Source: Phycisphaerae bacterium
Lineage (GTDB): Bacteria > Planctomycetota > Phycisphaerae > UBA1845
Assembly: GCA_029260165.1 (NCBI GenBank)
Contig: JAJDDT010000097.1
Span: 31,935 to 95,934, forward strand
Direction: 5' to 3'
DNA length: 64,000 nucleotides
Below, piece by piece: positions 18,479-27,622 of this stretch. The notes under the pieces were generated by a model. The model saw nothing but the letters and a program-made list of their open reading frames with translations. It did not search any database and was not told the DNA's origin. The translations under genes and the position numbers were made by a program. Each line of letters opens with the position of its first letter. Position 1 is the stretch's first letter.

Positions 18479-18560
18479 GGGTGGCCCACCTCTTTAGAGG
18501 TGGGGGACTCGATTTGAGTTCCGGATTCGACTCCCCCACGGCTAAAGCCATGGGCCACCC
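18479..18560 (+). repeat. 82-bp two-hairpin palindromic element, family A
   Basis: It begins gggtggcccacc and ends gggccaccc, its near-inverse. Each half has its own stem: CCCACCTCTTTAGAGGTGGG in the left half, and CCCACGGC with GCCATGGG in the right half. The arms ggggactcg and cgactcccc face each other in the middle. An almost identical copy lies inverted at 28828. The paired-hairpin layout is that of REPIN/BIME elements. No RAYT transposase is in the window. Confidence 0.8.
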
Positions 18561-18619
18561 AACCATCAAACGACGGATAACGAAGGACTACCCGGATTCC
18601 GACTTACGGAGCCTGCCGC

Positions 18620-19267
18620 ATGGAAACAACGCTCATTCTCGCCACGGGTGGGATTAACAGCACGGTGGCGATCTCACGTCTGGTCAGCGAATTCCGCGTC
18701 CATGTGCTGCACGTCGATCATGGTCAACCCGCCGCCGCCAAACAGCATGAATCCGTCCAGCGCATCGCCGACGCGATGGCGTGCGAGCTGCACACGATTG
18801 AGATCGGCAGCGGTACGAACGGATTTGAACCACCGCAGGACGGACGCCGCGCACCGGGAACCATGTTGGCCATCCTCGCCCACGCACAGCACCTCGCCCT
18901 GAAAAACAATATACCGCAACTCGTCCTCGGGACGTCGCAGATGTGCAACGAAAAGGACACGGAAACCGAGCACGGGCATGGCGATCCCGACATGAAACAT
19001 GTGTTCCTTCACGCAGCCACGATCGCGATGGAATTGAATCTGCCATCCAAACGAAAGCTGGACGTCGAACTACCCTTCATCGATGTCAGCCGCACCGATA
19101 TCGTGAAGCTCGGACAACGCATCGGCACGCCGTTCCACTTGACGTGGTCCTGCGACGAACCGACCGCAGAACCGTGCGGCCAATGTCGTTCGTGCAATTC
19201 ACGCTCCGCCGCGTTCCAGGAAACCGGCATACCAGACCCGCTTTTCGCAACCGCGGCGTCGGCGTAG
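18620..19267 (+). CDS. QueC-like PP-loop protein with altered nucleotide-binding loop
   Basis: 215 residues resembling 7-cyano-7-deazaguanine synthase (preQ0 synthesis from carboxy-deazaguanine, ammonia and ATP). The fold is supported by the opening PP-loop strand, HVDHGQPAAAKQHES, and the C-terminal zinc site CDEPTAEPCGQCRSC with TWS before it. However, the PP-loop reads ATGGINST instead of SGGxDS: the first Ser is Thr and the catalytic Asp is Asn. The PGRN motif is also PGTM. It may be a divergent or inactive paralogue, or act on another substrate. No other queuosine gene is near. A truncated copy of its 5' end lies upstream. Confidence 0.65.
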   Translation: METTLILATGGINSTVAISRLVSEFRVHVLHVDHGQPAAAKQHESVQRIADAMACELHTIEIGSGTNGFEPPQDGRRAPGTMLAILAHAQHLALKNNIPQLVLGTSQMCNEKDTETEHGHGDPDMKHVFLHAATIAMELNLPSKRKLDVELPFIDVSRTDIVKLGQRIGTPFHLTWSCDEPTAEPCGQCRSCNSRSAAFQETGIPDPLFATAASA

Positions 19268-19269
19268 TA

Positions 19270-20007
19270 TCAGTTCATGAAGTAATACCAGAATCGCGCA
19301 ATTGGATGATATGAGCGCCTTCCCGGCTTCGTTGGTCCCGGATCGTATTCGAAGCCGACATTCTCCCATCCAAAATTTCCCGTATCAAAAATAACGGTCT
19401 TTCGCCCGGATATTCCCGTGCGTAGCTCTGAGAAATAAACAAAGTAGAGCCCGACCCACCTTCGTTGGACTGACATCCCTGATAGTTGATCCTTGACCGC
19501 CTGCTCGAATGCCGTCTGGCTCAGACGAAATCTTACCGTCAATGGCCAGGGTCGAGGCAAGAAACAGGACACCGAAATCATGAAACAAACCGGCAGAGTC
19601 AACCATCGTCGGGACCAGAATCTTGTACTCCATACCGGGTTGGCCTTGCGAAAGAATCCCGCTTTCAAACACCGATAGAATTTCGCGACCCAGATCAACC
19701 CCAAAAAGGCGCAAACCGTGCTGGAGACCAGCTCATAGCCAAGTGCCGCAAGAATGCCAAGCCCGAATGGTCCACTTCTAACAAACGCAAGGACCAATGC
19801 AGCGACAACCGCCAGCCAATTCCCTACGCGAGTCGGCTCGGACCACAGCACTCGACCCAATCCGCCCCTTGATTGCAAAAGGACCGTCGCAGGATCGTTC
19901 GGATCAAATCGCCGGCCACATTCCGGGCATCGCGGTTCGGTCAGATCGCGCAGGAGATAATGGCAATCGAGACAGCGCGGGTACTCTTTTTCAATGGGTG
20001 GTATCAC
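19270..20007 (-). CDS. zinc-ribbon membrane protein
   Basis: 245 residues. The N-terminus has a zinc ribbon, CLDCHYLLRDLTEPRCPEC, a form I associate with planctomycete proteins. Then come about four hydrophobic segments (VGNWLAVVAALVLAFV, LGILAALGYELVSSTVC and WLTLPVCFMISVSCFLP among them) and a soluble C-terminal part. The start is GTG at 20005-20007, inside the last 17 bases of the upstream gene, so the pair is co-translated. It is convergent with the QueC-like gene, with a two-base gap between stops. Function unknown. Confidence 0.6.
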   Translation of the reverse strand: MIPPIEKEYPRCLDCHYLLRDLTEPRCPECGRRFDPNDPATVLLQSRGGLGRVLWSEPTRVGNWLAVVAALVLAFVRSGPFGLGILAALGYELVSSTVCAFLGLIWVAKFYRCLKAGFFRKANPVWSTRFWSRRWLTLPVCFMISVSCFLPRPWPLTVRFRLSQTAFEQAVKDQLSGMSVQRRWVGLYFVYFSELRTGISGRKTVIFDTGNFGWENVGFEYDPGPTKPGRRSYHPIARFWYYFMN

Positions 20008-20506
20008 GAGCTTTCACCATGGCCCCACATTCCGGACACCTGCCCGACTCGTTACCGGTCAGGTCGTATCCGCATTTCTGACATTCCCAGGGACGCCGCT
20101 TTCGAGCACGATACCAGACAACGCCGGTCGGCATCAGACACGCCGCAAACACCGCCCACGATGGCACCACGACCCCCGTTGTCGCGCCATTTCGCAGGCG
20201 GATCATATCGAACCAGTAATTCGATCGCCAATACATGATCGACTGCTCATGGTCCCACCCGGGTTTGACACCTCGATAGATTTTGCCGTTCCAAATGACG
20301 ACGATCCGTCCGCTGCCACCCTGCACGATCCACTGCCTGTCAGCACTGCCCCAGCGCACGCGATGCATCAGGCTCGCCAGCGAACCAAACGCGATCGCCA
20401 GCATCAGGATGACGCCAACCCAAAGCAGAACCCGTCGCACGCGTACCACACCATCCATCGCAACAATCAACCTCAATTTCACGCAACACGCCCGACATGT
20501 TACCAT
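19991..20506 (-). CDS. membrane protein with C-terminal zinc ribbon
   Basis: 171 residues from the ATG at 20506; an inner ATG at 20458 is equally possible and neither has a Shine-Dalgarno. One hydrophobic helix lies near the N-terminus (VLLWVGVILMLAIAFGSLA) and a second near residue 120 (VVVPSWAVFAACLMPTGVVWY). The C-terminus is a zinc ribbon, CQKCGYDLTGNESGRCPEC. It and the next gene carry the same ribbon at opposite ends, which suggests related roles. Function unknown. Confidence 0.55.
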   Translation of the reverse strand: MVTCRACCVKLRLIVAMDGVVRVRRVLLWVGVILMLAIAFGSLASLMHRVRWGSADRQWIVQGGSGRIVVIWNGKIYRGVKPGWDHEQSIMYWRSNYWFDMIRLRNGATTGVVVPSWAVFAACLMPTGVVWYRARKRRPWECQKCGYDLTGNESGRCPECGAMVKARDTTH

Positions 20507-20564
20507 GCGGAGACGAATATCCTACGAATCGAATCACAATACAGCCTAGGGACCGGCCAGAACC

Positions 20565-21605
20565 ATGCCTCAAACGATCGACCTACGCAGCGATACGGTG
20601 ACAAAACCTTCGACCGCCATGCTGGAAGCCATGACCACCGCCGAGGTCGGCGACGACGTCCTCGGCGACGACCCCACGGTCATCAAGCTCCAGGAGCGGA
20701 TGGCCAGGCTGTTTGGAAAAGAAGCCGCCCTGTACGTCCCGTCCGGCTCGATGGCCAACCAGACCGCGATCAAATCCCAGACCGAATCGGGCGACGAGAT
20801 CATCACCCATCAGGACAATCACATCTACCATTACGAAGGCGGCGCACCGGCTGGACTGTCGGGCTGCTCGATGCGACTCCTTACCGGCGACAACGGGCAA
20901 TTCACCGCCAAGGACGTCGAAGCCGCCATCCGTCCGACCGATTCGCACTTTCCGCAGTCCAGGCTCGTCGTGATCGAAAACACGCACAACCGCGGCGGCG
21001 GATCCGTCTGGTCGCTGGACCGGATCAGGGAAATCCACGGCGTCGCCCGCGAGCACGATCTACGCCTCCATCTCGACGGTGCCCGCATCTGGAACGCGTG
21101 CGCGGTCTCGGGATTACCACCCGCCGACTACGCCCAATATTTCGACAGCGTCTCCGCCTGTTTCTCCAAAGGCCTTGGCGCCCCCGTCGGGTCAGCCGTC
21201 ATGGGCGACCACGATCTGATCCGCCGCTGCCATCGCTACCGAAAAATGTTCGGCGGTGGGATGCGCCAGACTGGCATCCTCGCCGCCGCCGCCCTTTTCG
21301 CATTAGACAACAACGTCGATCGGCTCAAAACCGATCACGCCAACGCCGGGAAACTGGCCCGGTCACTGGGTGAAATGCCCCACCTCCGGATCGACCCCAA
21401 ATCCGTCGAATCCAATATCCTGTACTTCGATTTGGACGCTAACTACATGTCGGCAAAGGAATTATGTGACAAGATGGACTCAGCCGGGGTACGCATGCTG
21501 GCTATCGGACCCTACCGCGTCCGCGCCGTGACCCATCTGGACGTATCAAGCAACGACATCGACCACGCCATCGAGATTATTGGCAGGATCGTCCGCGCGA
21601 GATGA
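20565..21605 (+). CDS. ltaE: low-specificity L-threonine aldolase
   Basis: 346 residues of PLP fold type I. The N-terminal IDLRSDTVTKPS and the segment VGDDVLGDDPTV are the family signature. The PLP lysine is in ACFSKGLGAPVGSAV and the cofactor Asp is in LHLDGARIWNA. It cleaves L-threonine or allo-threonine to glycine and acetaldehyde. It is complete and stands alone. The coding strand is C-rich, unlike the G/T-rich genes around 9 kb. Identification is firm, although substrate preference (threonine against phenylserine-type) is not readable. Confidence 0.92.
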   Translation: MPQTIDLRSDTVTKPSTAMLEAMTTAEVGDDVLGDDPTVIKLQERMARLFGKEAALYVPSGSMANQTAIKSQTESGDEIITHQDNHIYHYEGGAPAGLSGCSMRLLTGDNGQFTAKDVEAAIRPTDSHFPQSRLVVIENTHNRGGGSVWSLDRIREIHGVAREHDLRLHLDGARIWNACAVSGLPPADYAQYFDSVSACFSKGLGAPVGSAVMGDHDLIRRCHRYRKMFGGGMRQTGILAAAALFALDNNVDRLKTDHANAGKLARSLGEMPHLRIDPKSVESNILYFDLDANYMSAKELCDKMDSAGVRMLAIGPYRVRAVTHLDVSSNDIDHAIEIIGRIVRAR

Positions 21606-21718
21606 CAGACGTCCACACGATTTCAAAAAGGTGTTTAACCAACGCATCGAATCTGCTATTCTGGCTATCGAATGGAACGGAATACATGAACTGACAATTC
21701 AACGGAAGGGGTAGGAAG

Positions 21719-24250
21719 ATGTTGGCGAGCCACGTACAACACCTTAAGACACCGACTGTCCTGCGGGGGATGCTCGTCGCAATCGCGGCGATTGGCGGAC
21801 TTGCGCAGCCGGTCATTGCTCAACACTCAGTTGCTCGGGAATGGAACGAGGAGCTTCTCGACGCAATTCGAAACGATCTCGCGCGACCAACGATTCATGC
21901 GCGAAATCTTTACCACGTCTCCGCTGCGATGTGGGATGGCTGGACCGCGTACGCAGGGCCCGGCCCTGTTCCGATTTTCCACAGCGAATCCGCCACTGCG
22001 GTGGACATTCAAGCCGCTCGCGACGAAACAATCAGCTACGCAGCCTACCGTCTGCTGAAATCACGATTCGCCAACTCCGTCGGCGCTGCCACCTCGCTGC
22101 CCTCATTCGACGCAAGGATGGTTGCGCTCGGATATGACATGAACTTCACCGACACCATCATGAACACGCCCGCGTCGCTGGGCAACCGCATCGCGGAGAC
22201 GATCATCTCGTTTGGTCTGACTGACGGCGCTAACGAAGCCAATGATTACATCAACCAGTTTTATCAACCCACCAACCCGCCGCTGCTTCCCGCGCTACCG
22301 GGCAATCCCGACATCGTCGACGTGAACCGATGGCAACCGTTGGCGTTGCAGTTTTTCGTTGACCAGGCGGGCAACGTCATCCTTGGTGGATACCCGGAGT
22401 TTCTCGGGCCTGAGTGGGGACAGGTCACGCCGTTCTCGTTGTCTTCAAACGACCTGACGATCTACAACCGCGACAGTTTTGACTATTGGGTGTACCACGA
22501 TCCCGGACCGCCACCCTTTTTTGGGGGTGTCGATGATGACTACTACCGGTGGGGATTTGAAATGGTCGCGGTGTGGTCCTCCCATCTCGATCCCTCGGAT
22601 GGCGTGATGTGGGACATTTCGCCGGCGTCCATCGGCAACGCACCGCTTCCGAATGCGGGCGACTACGAACAATTTTACGACTTCGAAAACGGTGGCGACT
22701 GGGGAACGGGCTACACGGTCAATCCAGTTACCGGACAACCGTATACGCCACAACTGGTTCCGAGGGCAGACTACGCTCGAATTCTGGCTGAGTTCTGGGC
22801 GGATGGTCCGGATTCCGAGACGCCTCCAGGCCATTGGTTCACCCTCGCAAACTACGTTTCGGATCATCCCCTCACCAAAAAGCGGATCGGCGGTCAGGGT
22901 GTGGTCATCGATGACCTCGAGTGGGACGTCAAGCTTTATCTCGCTCTCGGCGGCGCGATGCACGACGTCGCGATTAGCGCGTGGGGTGTCAAGGGCTGGT
23001 ACGACTATATTCGCCCCGTGTCCGCGATTCGATACCTGGCTGATCAGGGACAGTGCACGGACCCGCTGCTCCCGTCGTTTGATCCGAACGGCATCCATCT
23101 GCAGCCCGGTTACATCGAGGTGATAACGTCGGCCACGACCGCTTCCGGAGGCCAACACGAACACCTCGTCGGGCTTGAAGGCAAAATTGCCCTTAACGCA
23201 TGGCGTGGTCCGGATTACATCGCCAACCCCGCCAGCGATGAAGCGGGCGTGGGATGGATACTCGCCGAAAACTGGTGGCCTTATCAACGACCGAGTTTTG
23301 TCACGCCGCCGTTCGCCGGATACGTCTCCGGACACAGCACCTACAGTCGCGCAGCCGCCATCATCATGACCAATTTCACCGGGTCGGAGTATTTCCCCGG
23401 CGGGCTTGGCGAGTTCCAGGCACCGCAAAATCAATTCCTCGTTTTCGAGGATGGACCGAGCATGAATGTCACGCTCCAATGGGCGAAATACAACGACGCC
23501 TCCGATCAATGCAGCCTGTCGCGAATCTGGGGTGGTATTCATCCGCCGGCGGACGATCTTCCAGGACGCATCATGGGGCAACAAATGGGTGAGGATGCGT
23601 ACGCGTTCGCCCAGTCGATTTTTGGATCGGTCTGCGGCAACGGCGTGCCTGAAGACGGCGAGGAATGCGATGACGGAGTCGCCAACTCCGACACGACCCC
23701 CGACGCCTGTCGCATAGATTGCACGAACCCGATCTGCGGAGACGACGTGCAGGATTCGGGCGAAGAGTGCGACAACGGTGCGGGTAATGCGAACGCGCCG
23801 AATTTGTGTCGCACGAGTTGCCAGCTGCCGACCTGCCTGGACGGAATCGTCGACAACGGCGAACAGTGTGACGACGGCGTCGAATCCGCTAATTGCGACG
23901 ACGATTGCACACCGGCGGTCTGCGGTGACGGAGTCGCGAATCAAGCGGCGGGCGAAGCGTGCGACGACGCCGGTGCATCAACGACGTGCGATCTGGATTG
24001 CACGGCTGCGGTGTGCGGCGATGGGACGCTCAATCTTGTCTCCGGCGAGGAGTGCGACGACGGGAACACAAACGACGACGATGGCTGTTCTGCCATCTGC
24101 ACGCTCGACGGCGCCGCACCGATACCTGCCGTTTCCGGTTGGGGCATGATGCTGTTGTTGGCGGGCCTGGCGACCGGGATCATGATTCGTTTCGGAGGAT
24201 TGGCTCGCGTTTCAGTTCGCGTCGAATCGGACGCGCACAACCAGCGATAG
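21719..24250 (+). CDS. secreted vanadium haloperoxidase/PAP2-like protein with cysteine-rich repeat tail
   Basis: 843 residues. A signal peptide (MLVAIAAIGGLAQPVIA) leads into a VCPO-like helical domain. All three PAP2/vanadate motifs are present: KGWYDYIRP near 424, VSGHST near 537 and SRIWGGIHPPADD near 600. The domain could bind vanadate and act as haloperoxidase, or act as a phosphatase. After residue 640 come about five cysteine-rich DUF4215-type repeats (CGDGTLNLVSGEECDDGN and kin). The C-terminus is IPAVSGWGMM with a membrane segment, a variant of the IPTL-CTERM signal. A purine-rich stretch (GGAAGGGGTAGGAAG) precedes the ATG. Probably surface-held. Ligand and reaction are untested. 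Confidence 0.85.
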   Translation: MLASHVQHLKTPTVLRGMLVAIAAIGGLAQPVIAQHSVAREWNEELLDAIRNDLARPTIHARNLYHVSAAMWDGWTAYAGPGPVPIFHSESATAVDIQAARDETISYAAYRLLKSRFANSVGAATSLPSFDARMVALGYDMNFTDTIMNTPASLGNRIAETIISFGLTDGANEANDYINQFYQPTNPPLLPALPGNPDIVDVNRWQPLALQFFVDQAGNVILGGYPEFLGPEWGQVTPFSLSSNDLTIYNRDSFDYWVYHDPGPPPFFGGVDDDYYRWGFEMVAVWSSHLDPSDGVMWDISPASIGNAPLPNAGDYEQFYDFENGGDWGTGYTVNPVTGQPYTPQLVPRADYARILAEFWADGPDSETPPGHWFTLANYVSDHPLTKKRIGGQGVVIDDLEWDVKLYLALGGAMHDVAISAWGVKGWYDYIRPVSAIRYLADQGQCTDPLLPSFDPNGIHLQPGYIEVITSATTASGGQHEHLVGLEGKIALNAWRGPDYIANPASDEAGVGWILAENWWPYQRPSFVTPPFAGYVSGHSTYSRAAAIIMTNFTGSEYFPGGLGEFQAPQNQFLVFEDGPSMNVTLQWAKYNDASDQCSLSRIWGGIHPPADDLPGRIMGQQMGEDAYAFAQSIFGSVCGNGVPEDGEECDDGVANSDTTPDACRIDCTNPICGDDVQDSGEECDNGAGNANAPNLCRTSCQLPTCLDGIVDNGEQCDDGVESANCDDDCTPAVCGDGVANQAAGEACDDAGASTTCDLDCTAAVCGDGTLNLVSGEECDDGNTNDDDGCSAICTLDGAAPIPAVSGWGMMLLLAGLATGIMIRFGGLARVSVRVESDAHNQR

Positions 24251-24276
24251 CCAGCCGCAAAATTCAATAACCATTC

Positions 24277-24319
24277 GCGAGTCGCCGGGCGAATCGTTCC
24301 CCGGCGGCTCGCTGTTTTT
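24277..24319 (+). terminator. rho-independent terminator
   Basis: A 13-base stem, gcgagtcgccggg with cccggcggctcgc (one G-U pair), a ten-base loop, then TGTTTTT. It lies 26 bases after the haloperoxidase stop, between two convergent genes. Confidence 0.85.
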
Positions 24320-24338
24320 CGACGCAATCGTACCTTCG

Positions 24339-25757
24339 TCACGCATTCACCAACTGCTGAGTCTTTGCCCCAATCAACTCGGACTTCTCTACGTCTGACT
24401 GCCCCCTCATCCGTCCGATGATTTCATCCGCCCGATGACGCCAGGTGTGGTGCTCCAGTGCATGTTGTCGCGCTGCATCGGCCTTCTCTCTTATCTCCAC
24501 CGGGGCGCTCAGAAGATCGGCGACGAGACGTTTTGCCTCTGCCGGATGATCAAACACGACGACCTGGTCGCCTGGGAATAACTCATGAATCCCTTCCCTG
24601 TACGCTTGCAGCAGACACGCCCCGGACAGCGTAATCTCGTACGGTTTCAGGTTCAGCCCCACGTCGTCCTGCCATCGCATGACATTCAGTCCGAAATGTG
24701 CGCGACTGTAAGCCCTTGCCTGATCGTCGTAATCGAGCTTCCCGAGGCGCTCCCAATCTCCAGGCCAAGCCTCGAACACGTCGGACAAACCAAACGTCGC
24801 GCACCGAAAATGCCTGCTCAAACCGGCAAATGTGAACGCTCTTTCCCACTGATGAATTGTTCGTAACTTCATTGTGAACTCAACGCATCGCGTCGGGTCT
24901 TTCAGCAAGGCGAGAACGGACGGTGACAATAGCGGATTCTTTTTTGTAACGGACTGGAGCTGTTCGAGGACGGGTCGGTTTCGATTGGCAAGGTGGACGT
25001 CGATCACGGAGTCTACAAACGTCGATGCATCTGCATGCGCACAGATCGGTGACGCTATGTCGCACAACCCCGCATGGATTTTCCCGGCTTCGTCCCTCGT
25101 GATGCGGTTCATATCAGGCTCGTCACGTTCCAGTTCGTCCAACATGACATCCGATGGCTCGGTGTTGTCAGCGCCAACACCAAAAACGATATCGAAATCC
25201 TTGCATGGATAATCGTGCGGGTGAAAACGCCCGGGATCGGCGGCGTGGCCTACATCAAGAACATTTTGAAAGCCGAAAAGCCCCGCAATTTCCTGGCGTG
25301 TCCCAAGGTTGTTGACCCAATGGTATCGATTCGGACTATTCCAAAGCCATGAGGGTGTCGTCATGACGGACCCAGAATGCGCCCACTGCGGTGCATCGAG
25401 CCAATACATGAGCAACGGCAGACCAAGGGTGTCAAAGAGATTTCGGTTGAGGTGCGATTCCAGATAGGCCGGTCCGTTGCCCCACATTGAAAAACAAAAA
25501 TCGATGTTGTTTGCGATGGCGAATGATTGAACGATCGCCGCATGCGTGTCGGCGATATGATATCCGGCAGTTTCGTCCGGAGCGTTGTCCCACTTCTCCT
25601 TGTACGCCGCCAACTGAAAGAGAAACGGTCGGTGACCCGCCTCGCAAAATCCGTCGATCACATCACGGTAGATGTCGGACGTGTTGACACCGTTGTGAAC
25701 CAGAAAAAGAATGTTGAGAGGGGTGTCTGCCGTTCGTTTGGTCGCGTTACAGTCCAT
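24339..25757 (-). CDS. CgeB-like glycosyltransferase
   Basis: 472 residues of the GT-B fold. The N-terminal half begins NILFLVHNGVNTSDIYRDVI, and PLLMYWLDAP and PNRYHWVNNL are typical of the CgeB/SPBc family. The C-terminal half has the donor-binding stretch LNLKPYEITLSGACLLQAY, REGIHELF and a final ALEHHTWRHRADEII, the usual end of these transferases. It lies 64 bases downstream of the SPFH/propeller gene on the same strand, so it may be the last gene of the ESCRT-like operon, but glycan synthesis is not otherwise represented nearby. Acceptor unknown. Confidence 0.75.
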   Translation of the reverse strand: MDCNATKRTADTPLNILFLVHNGVNTSDIYRDVIDGFCEAGHRPFLFQLAAYKEKWDNAPDETAGYHIADTHAAIVQSFAIANNIDFCFSMWGNGPAYLESHLNRNLFDTLGLPLLMYWLDAPQWAHSGSVMTTPSWLWNSPNRYHWVNNLGTRQEIAGLFGFQNVLDVGHAADPGRFHPHDYPCKDFDIVFGVGADNTEPSDVMLDELERDEPDMNRITRDEAGKIHAGLCDIASPICAHADASTFVDSVIDVHLANRNRPVLEQLQSVTKKNPLLSPSVLALLKDPTRCVEFTMKLRTIHQWERAFTFAGLSRHFRCATFGLSDVFEAWPGDWERLGKLDYDDQARAYSRAHFGLNVMRWQDDVGLNLKPYEITLSGACLLQAYREGIHELFPGDQVVVFDHPAEAKRLVADLLSAPVEIREKADAARQHALEHHTWRHRADEIIGRMRGQSDVEKSELIGAKTQQLVNA

Positions 25758-25821
25758 GCATGTACGTCGGACAAACGTCGATCCGGAATCGAGCGAATCG
25801 CACGAAATCCCCTCCAGTGGC

Positions 25822-27588
25822 CTACGAAACCGTGGGCAGGAGGCAGACGTCCTGGACGGAATGTGTCGTCAGCCGCGCAATGGGAAGGACCGCGGACGGT
25901 GTGTCCGGGGTGGAGGTTTTCCAGACGAACAGGCGATCGCGTGCTTCGTTGGTAGCGACGATGAGATCGGCCGCGACTTCGACCCGGCGTAGCGTCTGCC
26001 CACCCGCTTCAAATCGACTGATGAACGAATCGTCAATGATGCGTGCAAAGACCGCCGACGACGTGTCGGTGTAAAACAACCGCTCGATACCATCAAAATC
26101 CACCATGAACACCGATTCGCACGAGCGTCGACGTCCCGTGTGGATCACCGTTGGATCGCCCGGGCGGTCGAGCGACCAGGCGACGACTTCCCCCTCCGCG
26201 TTCCCGGCGTAGACATTGCGATCCGTGACACAAACAGCCGTGATGATCGACCTTGATCCCACGAAAGGCTCCAGATTGGCGCCCTCATCACCGGCGAGCA
26301 TGCGATAGACGACGTGATCCGCTGAAAAGTAGACACCCGTCGGATGGAACCGGGCACACCGTACCGCCTTGGCAGGGTCTGTGACCTCCCGACAAAGACG
26401 CCTGGCTGGTTCGTCCGCACGACGGTCCCAAACCAGCAAACCAAGCTCCGAATGCGTCGCGTAGAGTTGGTCACCCGCAATGGCGACTGAATTCACACCG
26501 CCACGAACCTCGCCGACCTCATCCGCCCGATAGGATATCATCTCCCCGCCAAGGTCGGCCGCCAGCTCGTAAACCCCCACGGACGCACCGATGCACAGTC
26601 GTTGTGCACCGTTCGCATCGAGGTAGGTCTGCACGGATCGGATCGGACCTATGTCACCCGCCACAGTGATGCGATCTTTCGGCGTATCAGACGAACCGGG
26701 TTCAAACGAGAGAAGTTCATCGCCCGAACCGACGATGATGCGATCCGTGGCAAGTGCATTATCGCATGTTGCAAACAACGCTTCATACAGATGACATCGC
26801 TCGGTCTCATCAAACTGCTGAACGAGCGTCGCAAGCGAATCTGACGGCGAAGCCTCCGCCCGCTCGCGAAGCTGTTCCAACAGGGTCGCAACCCGTTCGG
26901 AATTGCTCCGTTCCGCCTGTGCACGCGCTTGTTCGACGCGATCCTTCGCTGAGATTTGTTCACGCCTGCGCTTCAATTCAGCACGAGTTCGCAACGACTG
27001 CCGATACATCGGCGCGTCGATCTGAATGTGAATCTGAGCGTCGATGTGAACCCCCGCACCAAACGCCGCGGGTTTGAGCGACTCAAACAGTTCCCCCCCA
27101 ATCGTCTCGGCATTTTCGGCGTCTATGAGAACACCCACACCCCTCCCGTCCGCCGCACCAGCCAACCCCAACGCGATCTGCGGACGAAAATAGTCCGCGA
27201 CCGTGGAATGATTGGCTGTGTTCGCACTTCCAATTACCCGGTTCCGAAATCCCACCAACTCCGCAGCCTCCGGAATCAGGTGCACGCGAAGCTCAACGTC
27301 AGCATGACACTGATAGTGATCTATCGAATGAACGGCGACGTTGGTGTATTTGAGCGAGAACGTTCCGGTTCGCACCCAGATGACCTCGGCCACCTCGTCC
27401 GACGTAAGGTCCGACCCTGCCGAGCACAAAACGCGATCACCGGTTTTTCGAATGACCACCGCGCATTGACCGACCGGCACACGATACGACCGATTCCAGA
27501 ACCCAAACAAATCCTCCGGATCGACCAGCGCTGCGAGGGCATCCTCGTTCGTGAAAAACGCTTTGACATCGAATGAATTCGTGGACAT
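25822..27588 (-). CDS. SPFH-like/beta-propeller fusion protein
   Basis: About 588 residues. I choose the ATG at 27588, 34 bases after the ATPase stop; a TTG at 27660 would overlap that gene. Residues 35-185 look like an SPFH/band-7 domain of the YdjI type: RVPVGQCAVVIRKTGDRV opens it and HIDAQIHIQIDAPMYRQ closes it. A charged coiled coil follows (RAELKRRREQISAKDRVEQ to about 240). The last 320 residues repeat strands of the WD40/PQQ kind (GQQLYATHS-like GDQLYATHSELGLLVWDRR, RNVYAGNAEGEVVAWSL, DLIVATNEARDRLFVWK). SPFH proteins of this type are known partners of PspA in Bacillus. No membrane helix is seen. Confidence 0.65.
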   Translation of the reverse strand: MSTNSFDVKAFFTNEDALAALVDPEDLFGFWNRSYRVPVGQCAVVIRKTGDRVLCSAGSDLTSDEVAEVIWVRTGTFSLKYTNVAVHSIDHYQCHADVELRVHLIPEAAELVGFRNRVIGSANTANHSTVADYFRPQIALGLAGAADGRGVGVLIDAENAETIGGELFESLKPAAFGAGVHIDAQIHIQIDAPMYRQSLRTRAELKRRREQISAKDRVEQARAQAERSNSERVATLLEQLRERAEASPSDSLATLVQQFDETERCHLYEALFATCDNALATDRIIVGSGDELLSFEPGSSDTPKDRITVAGDIGPIRSVQTYLDANGAQRLCIGASVGVYELAADLGGEMISYRADEVGEVRGGVNSVAIAGDQLYATHSELGLLVWDRRADEPARRLCREVTDPAKAVRCARFHPTGVYFSADHVVYRMLAGDEGANLEPFVGSRSIITAVCVTDRNVYAGNAEGEVVAWSLDRPGDPTVIHTGRRRSCESVFMVDFDGIERLFYTDTSSAVFARIIDDSFISRFEAGGQTLRRVEVAADLIVATNEARDRLFVWKTSTPDTPSAVLPIARLTTHSVQDVCLLPTVS

Positions 27589-27622
27589 CACAGGCTGCTC
27601 TTCGATCGGTATCCGGCCAATT

